A stretch of 64,000 nucleotides of DNA from Streptomyces asoensis (GCF_013085465.1 NZ_CP049838.1:9920001-9984000); one strand, 5' to 3'; shown: positions 28,844 to 38,697, numbered from the stretch's first letter. Translations and numbers: made by a program. Notes: generated by a model from the sequence alone, not told the origin.

Positions 28844-29946
28844 CCCCTGGGGGAACGGTCGTCCGGCGCGCGCCGGGCAAGCTGTTCGTCGCGGGCGAGT
28901 ACGCGGTCGTCGACCCCGGCAACCCGGCGATCCTGGTTGCGGTCGACCGCTACGTCACCGTCACCGTCACCGGCCTGCCCGGCACCGGCATCGAGTTCAC
29001 CTCCGACCTCGGCCCGCGAGCGGTACGCCTGCGATGGCACGGCGCCCGGCTCGGCACGCACGACGGGCCCGGCGCGCCCGCCGGCCTGGCCCACGTGGTC
29101 TCGGCGACCGAGACGGTGGCCCGGCTGCTGACCGAACGCGGCCTGCCCGTACCGGGATTCGGCCTCCGCGTCGAAAGCGGCCTGCACGACAACGGCACCA
29201 AGTACGGGCTGGGCTCCAGCGGCGCGGTGACCGTCGCCGCCGTCGCCGCCGTCGCCGCCTTCTGCGGCCTACAGCTCCCGCCCGAGGACCGCTTCCGGCT
29301 GGCCCTGCTCGCCACCGCCGAGATCGACCCCCGCGCCTCCGGAGGCGACCTCGCCGCCAGCACATGGGGCGGCTGGATCGCCTACCAGGCACCCGACCGG
29401 GCCGCCGTGCGCGACCTGGCCCGCCGCCACGGCGTCCAGGAGGCCCTGCGCGCACCCTGGCCGCACTTCGCGGCGCGCCGGCTGCCGGCGCCCGCAGGAC
29501 TGTCGTTGCAGGTCGGCTGGACCGGGACACCCGCCTCCACCGCCGCCCTCGTCTCCGACCTGGACCGGCGGACCTGGCGCGGCAGCGCCTCCCACCGCAC
29601 GTTCGTCGAGACCACCACCGACTGCGTGCACGCCTGCGCCGCCGCACTCGAACAAGGAGACCGCCGAAGCCTGCTGGAACAGATCCGGCGGGCCCGCCGC
29701 GAGCTGGCCCGACTGGACGACGAGGTCGGCCTGGGCATCTTCACGCCCCCCCTGACAGCGCTGTGCGACGCCGCCGAAGCCGCCGGCGGCGCGGCCAAGC
29801 CCTCCGGGGCCGGCGGCGGCGACTGCGGCATCGCCCTGCTGGACGCCGAAGCCCCGCGGGACATCGATCAAGTGCGGGAACGGTGGGCCACGGCCGGGGT
29901 GCTGCCCCTGCCGGTCCGTCCCGCCGCGGAAGGGAACGAGGAATGA
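28840..29946 (+). CDS. mvaK2: Phosphomevalonate kinase
   Basis: A 368-residue GHMP kinase that phosphorylates 5-phosphomevalonate. APGKLFVAGEYAVVDPG is the N-terminal substrate segment, KYGLGSSGAVTVAAVAA the ATP loop and KPSGAGGGDCGIALL the C-terminal glycine-rich motif. Start and stop both overlap the neighbouring genes by ATGA. Confidence 0.96.
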   Translation: MTPGGTVVRRAPGKLFVAGEYAVVDPGNPAILVAVDRYVTVTVTGLPGTGIEFTSDLGPRAVRLRWHGARLGTHDGPGAPAGLAHVVSATETVARLLTERGLPVPGFGLRVESGLHDNGTKYGLGSSGAVTVAAVAAVAAFCGLQLPPEDRFRLALLATAEIDPRASGGDLAASTWGGWIAYQAPDRAAVRDLARRHGVQEALRAPWPHFAARRLPAPAGLSLQVGWTGTPASTAALVSDLDRRTWRGSASHRTFVETTTDCVHACAAALEQGDRRSLLEQIRRARRELARLDDEVGLGIFTPPLTALCDAAEAAGGAAKPSGAGGGDCGIALLDAEAPRDIDQVRERWATAGVLPLPVRPAAEGNEE

Positions 29947-31034
29947 TCGCACAACGCAAGGACGACCACGTCCGGCTCGCCGCCGACCAGCAGCGCGAGC
30001 ACAGCGGACACAACCAGTTCGACGAAGTGTCGTTCGTCCACCACGCCCTGGCCGGCATCGACCGGCCGGACGTCTCCCTGGCCACGACCTTCGCCGGCAT
30101 CTCCTGGCCGGTACCGCTCTACATCAACGCGATGACCGGCGGCAGCGAGAACACCGGCCTCATCAACCGGGACCTGGCCATCGCCGCCCGCGAGACCGGC
30201 GTGCCCATCGCGTCGGGATCCATGAGCGCCTACTTCAAGGACCCCTCCTGCGCCGGCACCTTCAGCGTGCTGCGCGAGGAGAACCCCGACGGGTTCGTCA
30301 TGGCCAACATCAACGCCACGGCCTCCGCCGACAACGCACAGCGCGCCGTCGGCCTGCTGCGGGCCGACGCCCTGCAGATCCACGTCAACACCGTGCAGGA
30401 AACGGTGATGCCCGAAGGAGACCGCTCCTTCGCCTCCTGGGCCGGACAGATCGAGAAGATCGCCGCCGCCGTCGAGGTTCCCGTGATCGTCAAGGAGGTC
30501 GGATTCGGGCTGAGCCGGGAGACCGTCGCGACGCTGAAGAACCTGGGCGTGCGGGTCGCCGACCTCGGCGGCCGCGGCGGCACGGACTTCGCCCGCATCG
30601 AGAACGGCCGGCGCCAACTCGCCGACTACGCCTACCTCCACGGCTGGGGACAGTCCACCGCCGCCTGCCTCCTGGACGCCCAGGGCTGCCTCCTGCCCGT
30701 CCTCGCCTCCGGCGGCGTGCGCAACCCGCTCGACGTCGCCCGCGCCCTGGCGCTCGGCGCCGCCGGCGTCGGCGCGTCCGGGGGATTCCTGCGCACCCTC
30801 CTCGACGGCGGCGTGTCCGCGCTGATCGCGCAGCTCGCCACCTGGCTCGACCAGCTGGCGGCGCTGCAGACGATGCTCGGCGCGCGCACCCCGGCCGACC
30901 TGACGCGCTGCGACGTGCTCCTCCACGGCGACCTGCGGTCCTTCTGCGCCGACCGGGGCATCGACACCCGGCCGCTGGCCCGGCGCTCCGGCAGCCCGGC
31001 CGCCCTCCACGAGATGACGGGAAGCACACGATGA
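29943..31034 (+). CDS. fni: Type 2 isopentenyl-diphosphate isomerase (FMN-dependent)
   Basis: Interconverts IPP and DMAPP, supplying the allylic starter for prenyl transfer. The 363-residue TIM-barrel protein shows RKDDHVRLAADQQ, YINAMTGGSE, GSMSAYFKDP, QIHVNTVQE, VKEVGFGLS, DLGGRGGTDFARIE and ASGGVRNPLDVARALALGA, the FMN-binding and type 2 hallmarks. It overlaps the phosphomevalonate kinase stop by ATGA. Confidence 0.97.
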   Translation: MIAQRKDDHVRLAADQQREHSGHNQFDEVSFVHHALAGIDRPDVSLATTFAGISWPVPLYINAMTGGSENTGLINRDLAIAARETGVPIASGSMSAYFKDPSCAGTFSVLREENPDGFVMANINATASADNAQRAVGLLRADALQIHVNTVQETVMPEGDRSFASWAGQIEKIAAAVEVPVIVKEVGFGLSRETVATLKNLGVRVADLGGRGGTDFARIENGRRQLADYAYLHGWGQSTAACLLDAQGCLLPVLASGGVRNPLDVARALALGAAGVGASGGFLRTLLDGGVSALIAQLATWLDQLAALQTMLGARTPADLTRCDVLLHGDLRSFCADRGIDTRPLARRSGSPAALHEMTGSTR

Positions 31035-32092
31035 CTGAGGCGCACGCGATCGCCGGGGTCCCCATGCGCTGGGTGGGACCCGTACGCATCTCGGGGAACG
31101 TCGCCACCACCGAGACCCAGGTCCCCCTGGCCACCTACGAGTCGCCGCTGTGGCCCTCCGTGGGCCGCGGCGCGAAAGTCTCCATGCTGGCCGAACAGGG
31201 CATCGTCGCCACCCTCGTCGACGAGCGGATGACCCGCTCGGTGCTCGTCGAGGCAGCCGACGCACAGACCGCACTCACCGCCGCACGGACCATCGACGCC
31301 CGCATCGGCGAACTGAGCGAACTGGTACGCACCTCCAGCAGGTTCGCCGAACTGATCGGCATCCGCCACGAGATCAACGCCAACCTGCTGTTCATCCGCT
31401 TCGAGTTCTCCACCGGCGACGCCTCCGGCCACAACATGGCCACCCTCGCCTCCGACGTGCTCCTGGGACATCTGCTGAAGACGATCCCGGGCATCTCCTA
31501 CGGATCGATCTCCGGGAACTACTGCACGGACAAGAAAGCGACCGCGATCAACGGCATCCTCGGCCGCGGCAAGAACGTGGTCACCGAACTGCTCGTGCCG
31601 CGTGACGTGGTCGAACGCGTCCTGCACACCACGGCCGCCAGGATCACCGAGCTGAACATCCGCAAGAACCTGCTCGGCACCCTGCTCGCCGGCGGAATCC
31701 GCTCGGCCAACGCCCACTTCGCGAACATGCTCCTCGGGTTCTACCTGGCGACCGGCCAGGACGCCGCCAACATCGTCGAAGGATCGCAGGGCGTCGTCCT
31801 GGCCGAGGACCGCGACGGCGACCTCTACTTCGCCTGCACCCTGCCCAACCTGATCGTCGGCACGGTGGGCAACGGCAAGGGGCTCGGCTTCGTGGACACC
31901 AACCTGGCCCGGCTCGGCTGCCGGGCCGAACGCGCCCCCGGGGAGAACGCCCGCCGCCTCGCCGTCATCGCCGCGGCGACCGTGCTGTGCGGCGAACTCT
32001 CCCTCCTCGCGGCCCAGACCAACCCGGGCGAACTCATGCGCGCACACGTCCAGCTGGAACGCGACAACAAGACCGCAAAGGTTGGTGTTTAG
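31031..32092 (+). CDS. mvaA: HMG-CoA reductase, class I-like
   Basis: Reduces HMG-CoA to mevalonate with NADPH. The 353-residue catalytic domain lacks membrane helices. GNYCTDKKATAINGILGRGK contains the catalytic lysine and resembles class I (eukaryote-type) enzymes, FSTGDASGHNM is the NADPH-binding DAMGxN-type motif, GTVGNGKGLGF follows, and the catalytic His is near the C-terminus in MRAHVQLERDNK. ATG 31031 overlaps the isomerase stop. Confidence 0.96.
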   Translation: MTEAHAIAGVPMRWVGPVRISGNVATTETQVPLATYESPLWPSVGRGAKVSMLAEQGIVATLVDERMTRSVLVEAADAQTALTAARTIDARIGELSELVRTSSRFAELIGIRHEINANLLFIRFEFSTGDASGHNMATLASDVLLGHLLKTIPGISYGSISGNYCTDKKATAINGILGRGKNVVTELLVPRDVVERVLHTTAARITELNIRKNLLGTLLAGGIRSANAHFANMLLGFYLATGQDAANIVEGSQGVVLAEDRDGDLYFACTLPNLIVGTVGNGKGLGFVDTNLARLGCRAERAPGENARRLAVIAAATVLCGELSLLAAQTNPGELMRAHVQLERDNKTAKVGV

Positions 32093-32095
32093 GGC

Positions 32096-33271
32096 ATGGC
32101 CAGCGATTCCGCCATAGGCATTCACGATCTGTCGTTCGCGACCACCGGGTTCGTCCTGCCGCACACCGCGCTCGCCGAACACAACGGCACCGACATCGGC
32201 AAATACCATGTGGGCATCGGCCAGCACTCGATGAGCGTGGCCGGCGCCGACGAGGACATCGTGACCATGGGCGCCGCCGCCGCCGCGCCCATCATCTCCC
32301 GGCACGGCGCCGACCAGATCCGCACACTCGTCTTCGCGACGGAGTCGTCGATCGACCAGGCGAAGTCGGCCGGCGTGTACGTGCACTCCCTGCTCGGGCT
32401 GCCGTCGGCCACCAGGGTCGTCGAACTGAAGCAGGCCTGCTACGGAGCGACGGCGGCCCTGCAGTTCGCCATCGGCCTCGTCCACCGCGACCCCGCGCAA
32501 CGGGTCCTGGTGATCGCGAGCGACATCTCCAAGTACGAACTCGACAGCCCCGGCGAGGCCACCCAGGGCGCGGCCGCCGTAGCCATGCTGGTCACCGCCG
32601 ACCCCGCGCTGGTACGCATCGAGGAACCCTCGGGCCTGTTCACCGCCGACGTCATGGACTTCTGGCGGCCCAACTACCGCGACGCCGCACTCGTCGACGG
32701 ACAGGAGTCCATCACCGCCTATCTGCAAGCGGTCGAGGGCACCTGGAAGGACTACCAGGAACAGGGCGGCCGCTCACTCGAGGAGTTCAGCGCGTTCTGC
32801 TACCACCAGCCGTTCACGAAGATGGCCCACAAGGCACACCGCCACCTGCTGAACACCTGCGGCTACGACACCGACGAGAGCGACATCAAGCGCGCCATCG
32901 GCCAGACCACAGCCTGCAACACGGTCGTCGGCAACAGCTACACCGCATCCGTCTACCTCGCACTCGCCGCGCTGCTCGACCACGCGGACGACCTGAGCGG
33001 CCGGCCCGTCGGCTTCCTCAGCTACGGCTCCGGCAGCGTCGCCGAGTTCTTCGCCGGCACCGTCGTGCCCGGCTACCGCGCACACCTGCGCACCGAGGCG
33101 CACCGCGAGGCGATCGAGGGACGCCGGCTGCTCGACTACGCCGCCTACCGCGAGCTGCACGAGTGGTCCTTCCCCACCGACGGCGGCGACCACCCCACCC
33201 CGGCGCAGACCACCGGCCCCTTCCGGCTCGCGGCGCTGCGCGGCCACAAGCGCATCTACGAAAGGCGCTAA
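32096..33271 (+). CDS. mvaS: HMG-CoA synthase
   Basis: Condenses acetoacetyl-CoA and acetyl-CoA to HMG-CoA. A 391-residue thiolase-fold enzyme with Glu83 (ATESSID), the nucleophile Cys115 (LKQACYGATAAL) and His in CYHQPFTKMAHKAH. ATG 32096 lies three bases after the HMG-CoA reductase stop. Its TAA stop (33269-33271) lies inside the left target duplication of the IS481-type remnant, so the insertion landed on the very end of this gene. The encoded protein keeps full length. Confidence 0.96.
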   Translation: MASDSAIGIHDLSFATTGFVLPHTALAEHNGTDIGKYHVGIGQHSMSVAGADEDIVTMGAAAAAPIISRHGADQIRTLVFATESSIDQAKSAGVYVHSLLGLPSATRVVELKQACYGATAALQFAIGLVHRDPAQRVLVIASDISKYELDSPGEATQGAAAVAMLVTADPALVRIEEPSGLFTADVMDFWRPNYRDAALVDGQESITAYLQAVEGTWKDYQEQGGRSLEEFSAFCYHQPFTKMAHKAHRHLLNTCGYDTDESDIKRAIGQTTACNTVVGNSYTASVYLALAALLDHADDLSGRPVGFLSYGSGSVAEFFAGTVVPGYRAHLRTEAHREAIEGRRLLDYAAYRELHEWSFPTDGGDHPTPAQTTGPFRLAALRGHKRIYERR

Positions 33272-33272
33272 C

Positions 33273-33866
33273 TGTATTGACCCGCAGGGTTGTTCACGCG
33301 GCTGATCGGTGGCCGGCCTGCGTGTGCGGTGTGGCAGCGATGGCAGTTGCAGGCGAGAAGGAAGTCGCCCAGGGCGGCGGTGCGTTCGTCGTTGCTGGTG
33401 TAGGGCCGCTGGTAGGCCCATTCGTCGGGCAGGGTGCGGTTGAAGCGTTCGACCTTGCCGTTCGTCTGGGGTCGGTAGGCGCGGGCCGGTCTTCCTGTCG
33501 CACCCATCTCGGCGAGGGCCTGTTTCCAGGCCAGGCCCTTGCGGTAGGCCCAGGCGTTGATGCCGTGCGGGTGAGGAAGCCCGCGCAGGTTGCAACCTTC
33601 TCGTCACCGTGGATCTCGCTGTAGGCGAGGCGGCTGTGGTCGTCGGCGGCGGAGCGGACGTAGCCGAAGCCCACGCTGCTGCGGGCGGCGCCGCCGGCCT
33701 GTCGGCCCAGGACCATGTGGCCGCCGCCTGCCGTGAACGGTCAGCCGGGCATCACGGTGGGACACGAAGACCTCCGTGCGGTGCAGTCCCAGACAGCTCC
33801 ACCACACCGGAGGTCTTCGCCATGATCAAGCACCGGCGAGTGTCAACAACGCTCGTGATCAATACA
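33273..33866 (-). mobile_element. Internally deleted IS481-family element with target duplication
   Basis: Ends TGTATTGA (33273) and TCAATACA (33866) form a terminal inverted repeat, flanked by GCTAAC (33267-33272) and GCTAGC (33867-33872), a 6-bp target duplication with one mismatch. GCTAGC fits the NCTAGN target known for IS481. The element is only about 594 bp, against about 1 kb for complete members. It separates HMG-CoA synthase from the nphT7-like gene. Confidence 0.8.
33274..33790 (-). pseudogene. IS481-family transposase remnant, deleted and frameshifted
   Basis: On the minus strand the N-terminal piece VFVSHRDARLTVHGRR (about 33790-33735) is followed, after loss of the HTH and first catalytic part, by YVRSAADDHSRLAYSEIHGDEK and, in another frame, AYRPQTNGKVERFNRTLPDEW and GRPPISRVNNPAGQYS, the conserved integrase core and C-terminus of IS481 transposases. 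At least one frameshift near 33510-33600 and a large internal deletion make it non-functional. Its stop codon overlaps that of HMG-CoA synthase. Confidence 0.85.
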
Positions 33867-33996
33867 GCTAGCGCCGCCGTCACCCGCCCGCACCCGGGCA
33901 GCCGGCCACGGCCGCCCACCGCGGACGAGCCGTGGCCGCCCACCTGACGGCCTTTCCCCCAGCCAACTGAAGTCCCCTGGAAAAGAGGACAGGCGC

Positions 33997-34974
33997 ATGA
34001 CCGACATCGGGATCCTGGGAACGGGCGCCTATGTGCCGGACCGAGTCGTCTCCAACGACGAAGTCAGCGCGGCAGCAGGGGTCGACGACACCTGGATCAT
34101 CCGCAAGACCGACATCCGCCAACGCCGCTGGGCCGCCCCCGACCAGGCCACCTCGGATCTGGCCACGGCCGCCGGACGCGCCGCGCTGGCATCGGCCGGC
34201 ATCACCGCCGACCAGCTGTCGGCGATCGTGGTCGCCACCTCCACGCCGGACCGGCCGCAGCCGCCCACAGCCGCCTACGTGCAGCACAACCTCGGCGCGG
34301 CCGGCGCGGCAGCATTCGACATCAACGCCGTGTGCTCCGGCGAGGTGTTCGCGCTGTCCGCGGCCGAGAGCGTGCTCGCCCGCCGGGGCGGCTACGCACT
34401 GGTCATCGGCGCGGACCTGTACTCGCGCATCCTGAACCCGCTCGACCGCAGGACGGTCGTGCTGTTCGGCGACGGCGCCGGCGCCATGGTCCTGGGCGCG
34501 GACGGCCGGGGCGCCCGCATCCGCCACCTCCAGCTGCACACCTACGGCGAACTGGCGGACCTGATCCAGGTGCCCGCAGGCGGCAGCCGGCTGCCCTGCG
34601 ACCCCGCCGCCATCGAAGCGGGCCTGCACTACTTCACGATGGACGGGCGCGCAGTGCGCCGCTTCGTCGAGGACCGCGTGCCGCAGCTGACCAAGCAGTT
34701 CCTGCACGAGGCCGGTGTCGTACCCGACGACATCAGCCACTTCATCCCGCACCAGGCCAACGGCGTCATGCTCGGCACGGTCTTCGCCGACCTGGCCCTT
34801 CCCCACGCCACCATGCACCTGACACTGACGCGCTACGGCAACACCGGAGCCGCCTCCGTCCCGATCACCCTGGACGAGGCCGCCCGCACGGGCGCCTTCC
34901 ACCAGGGCGACCTGATCCTCCTGGCCGGCTTCGGCGGCGGCATGGCAGCGGGATTCGCACTGGTCGAGTGGTGA
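33997..34974 (+). CDS. nphT7: Acetoacetyl-CoA synthase, NphT7-type KASIII
   Basis: Irreversibly condenses acetyl-CoA with malonyl-CoA to acetoacetyl-CoA, feeding HMG-CoA synthase. A 325-residue FabH-fold enzyme very like what I recall of CL190 NphT7 (ATSTPDRPQPPTAAYVQH, GADLYSRILNP). The triad is intact: Cys113 (NAVCSGEVF), His in HQANGVML and Asn in YGNTGAAS. ATG 33997 follows AAAAGAGGA. In CL190 the gene directly follows HMG-CoA synthase; here the IS481 remnant intervenes, so it may need its own promoter or readthrough. Confidence 0.95.
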   Translation: MTDIGILGTGAYVPDRVVSNDEVSAAAGVDDTWIIRKTDIRQRRWAAPDQATSDLATAAGRAALASAGITADQLSAIVVATSTPDRPQPPTAAYVQHNLGAAGAAAFDINAVCSGEVFALSAAESVLARRGGYALVIGADLYSRILNPLDRRTVVLFGDGAGAMVLGADGRGARIRHLQLHTYGELADLIQVPAGGSRLPCDPAAIEAGLHYFTMDGRAVRRFVEDRVPQLTKQFLHEAGVVPDDISHFIPHQANGVMLGTVFADLALPHATMHLTLTRYGNTGAASVPITLDEAARTGAFHQGDLILLAGFGGGMAAGFALVEW

Positions 34975-35256
34975 GAAGAGCCCTGCCTCCCGCCGCGCCC
35001 CCCGCACTGTTCGCGGAGACGCAACCGCGCGCGCCGTGACAGAACGGGCCTGGGCATCCGCCCGGTTGAGGGCCTTTCAGGACCACCGGGGCGGGAGAGA
35101 CGAGCAGCACCGTCCGCAGCTCCTCTCCACACCGCCCCCCGTGACCCGGGCAGATGGGGCGGCACCGCCGCCCCGCACCGCGGCAGCGGCGCGCAAGCGG
35201 CGGCCCGCCGGGCGCGGCCCTCGCTCTGTTGCCCGACATCGGCAGAAACGGTAGAC

Positions 35257-37215
35257 ATGACAGCGAGACATCGCACGGTGTGCGTGATAGGTGCCGGACC
35301 GCGCGGGCTCTGCGTGCTCGAGCGGCTGTCCGCCAACGCCCGCTCGATACCCCAGGGCAGCACCGTCCACGTCCATGTGGTCGACCCCTACCCGCCGGGA
35401 CCCGGCAGGGTATGGCGCACCGACCAGTCCCCTCACCTGCTCATGAACACCGTCGCCGGACAGATATCGGTGTTCACCGACGCCAGCGTCGACATGCGCG
35501 GCCCCCTGGAACCCGGACCGAGCCTGCACGAGTGGGCCGTGGCGCTCACCGCGGGCGAGAGCGGCGACGACCACCCGGCACACGTCCTCGAAGAGGCCCG
35601 CGCCCTGGGCCCCGACACCTACCCCACCCGCGCGTTCTACGGCCGCTACCTGCGATGGGCCTACCGGCGCATCGTCGACGGCGCGCCCGCCGGCCTCACC
35701 GTCACCTCCCACCGCTGCCGCGCCGTGGCCCTGGACGACGCCCCCGACGGCCCGCACGGCCCCCGCCAGCGGGTGACGCTCGCCGACGGAACCCTGCTGG
35801 AGGATCTCGACGCCGTGATCCTGTGCCAGGGACACCTGCCGGCCCGCCCGGACACCGCCGAACAGGAACTGCTCTCCCAGGTACGCCGGCGGGGGCTGTG
35901 CCACATCCCTCCGGCCAACCCCGCCGACGTCGACCTGGACGTCCTGGCCCCCGGCACGAAGGTGCTGCTGCGCGGACTCGGACTGAACTTCTTCGACTAC
36001 CTCGCCCAGCTCACCGTCGGCCGCGGCGGCTCCTTCACCCAGGTCAGCGGCCGGCTCACCTACCACGCCTCCGGACAGGAGCCGCTGATCCACGCGGGCT
36101 CCCGGCGCGGCATCCCCTACCAGGCCCGGGGCGAGAACGAGAAGGGCCCCCACGGCCGCCACGAGCCGCTCCTGCTCACCCTCGATCGCATCGCACAGCT
36201 GCGCCGTACCCACGACGGCTCCGGAGCCGACTTCAAGGACGACCTGTGGCCGCTGATCTCCCGCGAGGTCGAAGCCGTCTACTACGCGACGCTGCTCAGG
36301 TCACGCGGAGACACCCTCCACGCACAGCGGTTCCAGGCCGACTACCTGGGAGCCGGCTGGGGACAGCGGCACACCGACGCCGTCCTCGACGCGTACGGCA
36401 TCGGCGACAAGGACCGCTGGGACTGGGAACTGCTCGCCAAGCCCTACCGCAACCGGGAGTTCACCGGCCCGCAGGACTTCACCGGCTGGCTCCTGGACTA
36501 CCTGCGCCAGGACGCCGCGGAAGCGAAGTCCGGCAACGTCAGCGGCCCGCTCAAGGCGGCCCTCGACGTCCTGCGGGACCTGCGCAACGAGATCCGCCTG
36601 GCGGTCGACCACGGCGGCCTGCACGGCGACTCCTACCGCACCGACCTGGACGGCTGGTACACCCCGCTCAACGCACACCTGTCGATCGGCCCGCCGGCCC
36701 GGCGCATCGAGGAGATGGCGGCGCTCATCGAGGCCGACACGCTGCGGATCGTCGGGCCGGACATCCAGGTGGCCGTCGACCGCACCGGATACACCGCCAG
36801 TTCACCGCTCGTGCCCCATTCGGCGGTCCGGGTCGACGCCCTCGTCGAGGCACGCCTGCCCGTGATCACGCTGAACCGCACCGATGACACACTCCTGCGC
36901 CATCTGCTGGACACCGGACAGTGCACCGCCTACCGCATCCGCACCCGCTCCGGAGACACCTACCAGACCGAGGGCATGGCCGTCACCGAGCGGCCGTTCC
37001 GCCTGATCGACGCGAGCGGACGCGCACATCCGCGCCGCTTCGCCTTCGGGGTGCCCACCGAGTCGGTGCACTGGGTGACGGCCGCCGGCATCCGGCCCGG
37101 CGTCAACTCGGTGACACTCACCGACGCCGATGCCATCGCCCGCGCGGCACTCGGCTGCGACACCGCACACGGACAGGACGCTCCCACCGGACAAGGACTC
37201 GCACATGCCCAGTGA
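35257..37215 (+). CDS. creE: FAD/NAD(P)-binding monooxygenase, CreE-like (aspartate to nitrosuccinate)
   Basis: A 652-residue flavoprotein with the FAD Rossmann motif CVIGAGPRGLCVLERL (GxGxxG at 12-17), the FAD_NAD-binding family segment VDPYPPGPGRVWRTDQSPHLLMNT and a long C-terminal part. Homologues CreE and FzmM oxidise L-aspartate to nitrosuccinate. The assignment is supported by the next gene, a fumarase/aspartase-superfamily lyase overlapping by 11 nt, the same pairing as creE/creD. The product nitrous acid is used for N-N bond formation or diazotisation. No N-N natural product is expected from the neighbours, which makes its use here interesting. ATG 35257; ribosome site weak. Confidence 0.8.
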   Translation: MTARHRTVCVIGAGPRGLCVLERLSANARSIPQGSTVHVHVVDPYPPGPGRVWRTDQSPHLLMNTVAGQISVFTDASVDMRGPLEPGPSLHEWAVALTAGESGDDHPAHVLEEARALGPDTYPTRAFYGRYLRWAYRRIVDGAPAGLTVTSHRCRAVALDDAPDGPHGPRQRVTLADGTLLEDLDAVILCQGHLPARPDTAEQELLSQVRRRGLCHIPPANPADVDLDVLAPGTKVLLRGLGLNFFDYLAQLTVGRGGSFTQVSGRLTYHASGQEPLIHAGSRRGIPYQARGENEKGPHGRHEPLLLTLDRIAQLRRTHDGSGADFKDDLWPLISREVEAVYYATLLRSRGDTLHAQRFQADYLGAGWGQRHTDAVLDAYGIGDKDRWDWELLAKPYRNREFTGPQDFTGWLLDYLRQDAAEAKSGNVSGPLKAALDVLRDLRNEIRLAVDHGGLHGDSYRTDLDGWYTPLNAHLSIGPPARRIEEMAALIEADTLRIVGPDIQVAVDRTGYTASSPLVPHSAVRVDALVEARLPVITLNRTDDTLLRHLLDTGQCTAYRIRTRSGDTYQTEGMAVTERPFRLIDASGRAHPRRFAFGVPTESVHWVTAAGIRPGVNSVTLTDADAIARAALGCDTAHGQDAPTGQGLAHAQ

Positions 37216-38647
37216 CACCACCCTCACCGCGGACCCGGCCGCCGGCCCGGCCGCGGCGCAGCCGGACTGCGGCCTGCTCTCGCCGGTCTGGGCGGACGCA
37301 CCCATCGCGGCCGCGGTGTCCGACAGCGCCTGGTTGCAGGCCATGCTGGACGCCGAGGCGGCACTGAGCCGGGCGCAGGCCCGCCTGGGCACGGTGCCCG
37401 AGACAGCCGCACGGGTGATCACACAGTCGGCACGGGCCGACCGCCTGGACCTGATGTCCCTGGCCCGGCAGGCACGCCAGTCCGCCAACCCCGTGGTGGC
37501 GCTGGTACGGGAGTTCACCGCGCTGGTGGCGGCCCGGGACGCCGACGCGGCCGCGTACGTGCACCGCGGGTCCACCAGCCAGGACATCCTCGACACGGCG
37601 ACCGTCCTGGTGGCCCGCCGGGCCCTGCGGCTGATCCGCACCGACCTGGAACGCATCGAGCAGGCGCTGGCCGCACTCGCCCGCGAACACCGCGACACCC
37701 TCATGGCAGGCCGCACCCTGGCCCTGCACGCGGTGCCGACGACCTTCGGCTGCAAGGCCGCAGGCTGGCGCCACCTCGTCCTGGACGCGGCACAGAAACT
37801 GGACCGCCTCACCGGCCGGGACCTCCCCGTCCAGCTCGGCGGAGCCGCCGGAACCCTGGCCGGATACCTCCAGCACGCCCAGGGCGCCGAACCCGCCGCC
37901 TACGTCCAGGACCTCACCGAGGCGTTCGCGGCCGAACTGGGGCTGTCCGCCCCCCTCATCCCGTGGCACACCCTGCGCACACCCGTGGTGGACGTGGCCA
38001 CCGCCGCGGCGTTCACCTGCGGCGCCCTGGGCAAGATCGCCGTCGATGTGCTGTCACTGACCCGCACCGAGGTCGCCGAGGTGCACGAGCCGGCGCCCCC
38101 GGGCCGCGGCGCGTCCTCGGCCATGCCGCACAAGCGCAACCCCGTCCTGGCGACGGCGATCAGATCCGCCGCGCTACAGACACCGCAGCTCGCGGCGACC
38201 GTACTGGGCTGCCTGCTGAGCGAGGACGAGCGCTCCGCCGGCGCCTGGCACGCCGAATGGGAGCCGCTGCGCGCCCTTCTGCGGCTGACCGGAGGAGCGG
38301 CGCACCAGGCGGCGGACCTCGTCTCCCAGCTGTCGGTGGACACGGCACGCATGCGTGCCAACACCCAGATCACCGGGGGACAGATCGTCTCCGAGAGGAT
38401 CGCCGCCGTCCTCGCGCCGCTGCTCGGAAAGGCGCGGGCGCGGGAACTGCTGAACGAGGCATCCGCCCGCTCGGCGCGCACCGGCGAGCCGCTGGCCGAG
38501 ATCCTCGGCCAGGACGACCGGGCGTCGGCCGTCCTGTCGGGCGCCTCGCTCACCGACCTGTTCGCGGCGCAGGCGTACACCGGGGCCGCCGGCCCGCTGA
38601 CGGAGCGCGCGCTGTCCCGGTCACTGCCCCCGCAAAGCACGAAATAG
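37205..38647 (+). CDS. creD: Fumarase/aspartase-superfamily lyase, CreD-like nitrosuccinate lyase
   Basis: A 480-residue enzyme of the adenylosuccinate lyase/carboxymuconate cycloisomerase superfamily: HRGSTSQDILDTATVL holds the substrate Ser/Thr region and PGRGASSAMPHKRNPVLA is the mobile catalytic loop signature. Alone it might be read as a cycloisomerase, but overlap with the CreE-like gene points to CreD/FzmL, which eliminates nitrous acid from nitrosuccinate and leaves fumarate. ATG 37205 is taken because it gives the usual N-terminus and the 11-nt overlap. A palindromic terminator follows. Confidence 0.82.
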   Translation: MPSDTTLTADPAAGPAAAQPDCGLLSPVWADAPIAAAVSDSAWLQAMLDAEAALSRAQARLGTVPETAARVITQSARADRLDLMSLARQARQSANPVVALVREFTALVAARDADAAAYVHRGSTSQDILDTATVLVARRALRLIRTDLERIEQALAALAREHRDTLMAGRTLALHAVPTTFGCKAAGWRHLVLDAAQKLDRLTGRDLPVQLGGAAGTLAGYLQHAQGAEPAAYVQDLTEAFAAELGLSAPLIPWHTLRTPVVDVATAAAFTCGALGKIAVDVLSLTRTEVAEVHEPAPPGRGASSAMPHKRNPVLATAIRSAALQTPQLAATVLGCLLSEDERSAGAWHAEWEPLRALLRLTGGAAHQAADLVSQLSVDTARMRANTQITGGQIVSERIAAVLAPLLGKARARELLNEASARSARTGEPLAEILGQDDRASAVLSGASLTDLFAAQAYTGAAGPLTERALSRSLPPQSTK

Positions 38648-38697
38648 ACCAGACCGGGCCGGGTCGGCCCCGCCGGCCGGCGCACGGAAACGGAGAG

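Noticed and set aside
33997..34974. Reading the KASIII after the IS remnant as a fatty-acid FabH
   Set aside because: Sequence follows the NphT7 pattern (HQANGVML, ATSTPDRPQPPTAAYVQH) and it belongs to the mevalonate block; acetoacetyl-CoA synthase fits better.
37205..38647. Reading the lyase as 3-carboxymuconate cycloisomerase or adenylosuccinate lyase
   Set aside because: No protocatechuate or purine genes nearby; an 11-nt overlap with a CreE-like flavoprotein favours nitrosuccinate lyase, though homology alone does not decide.
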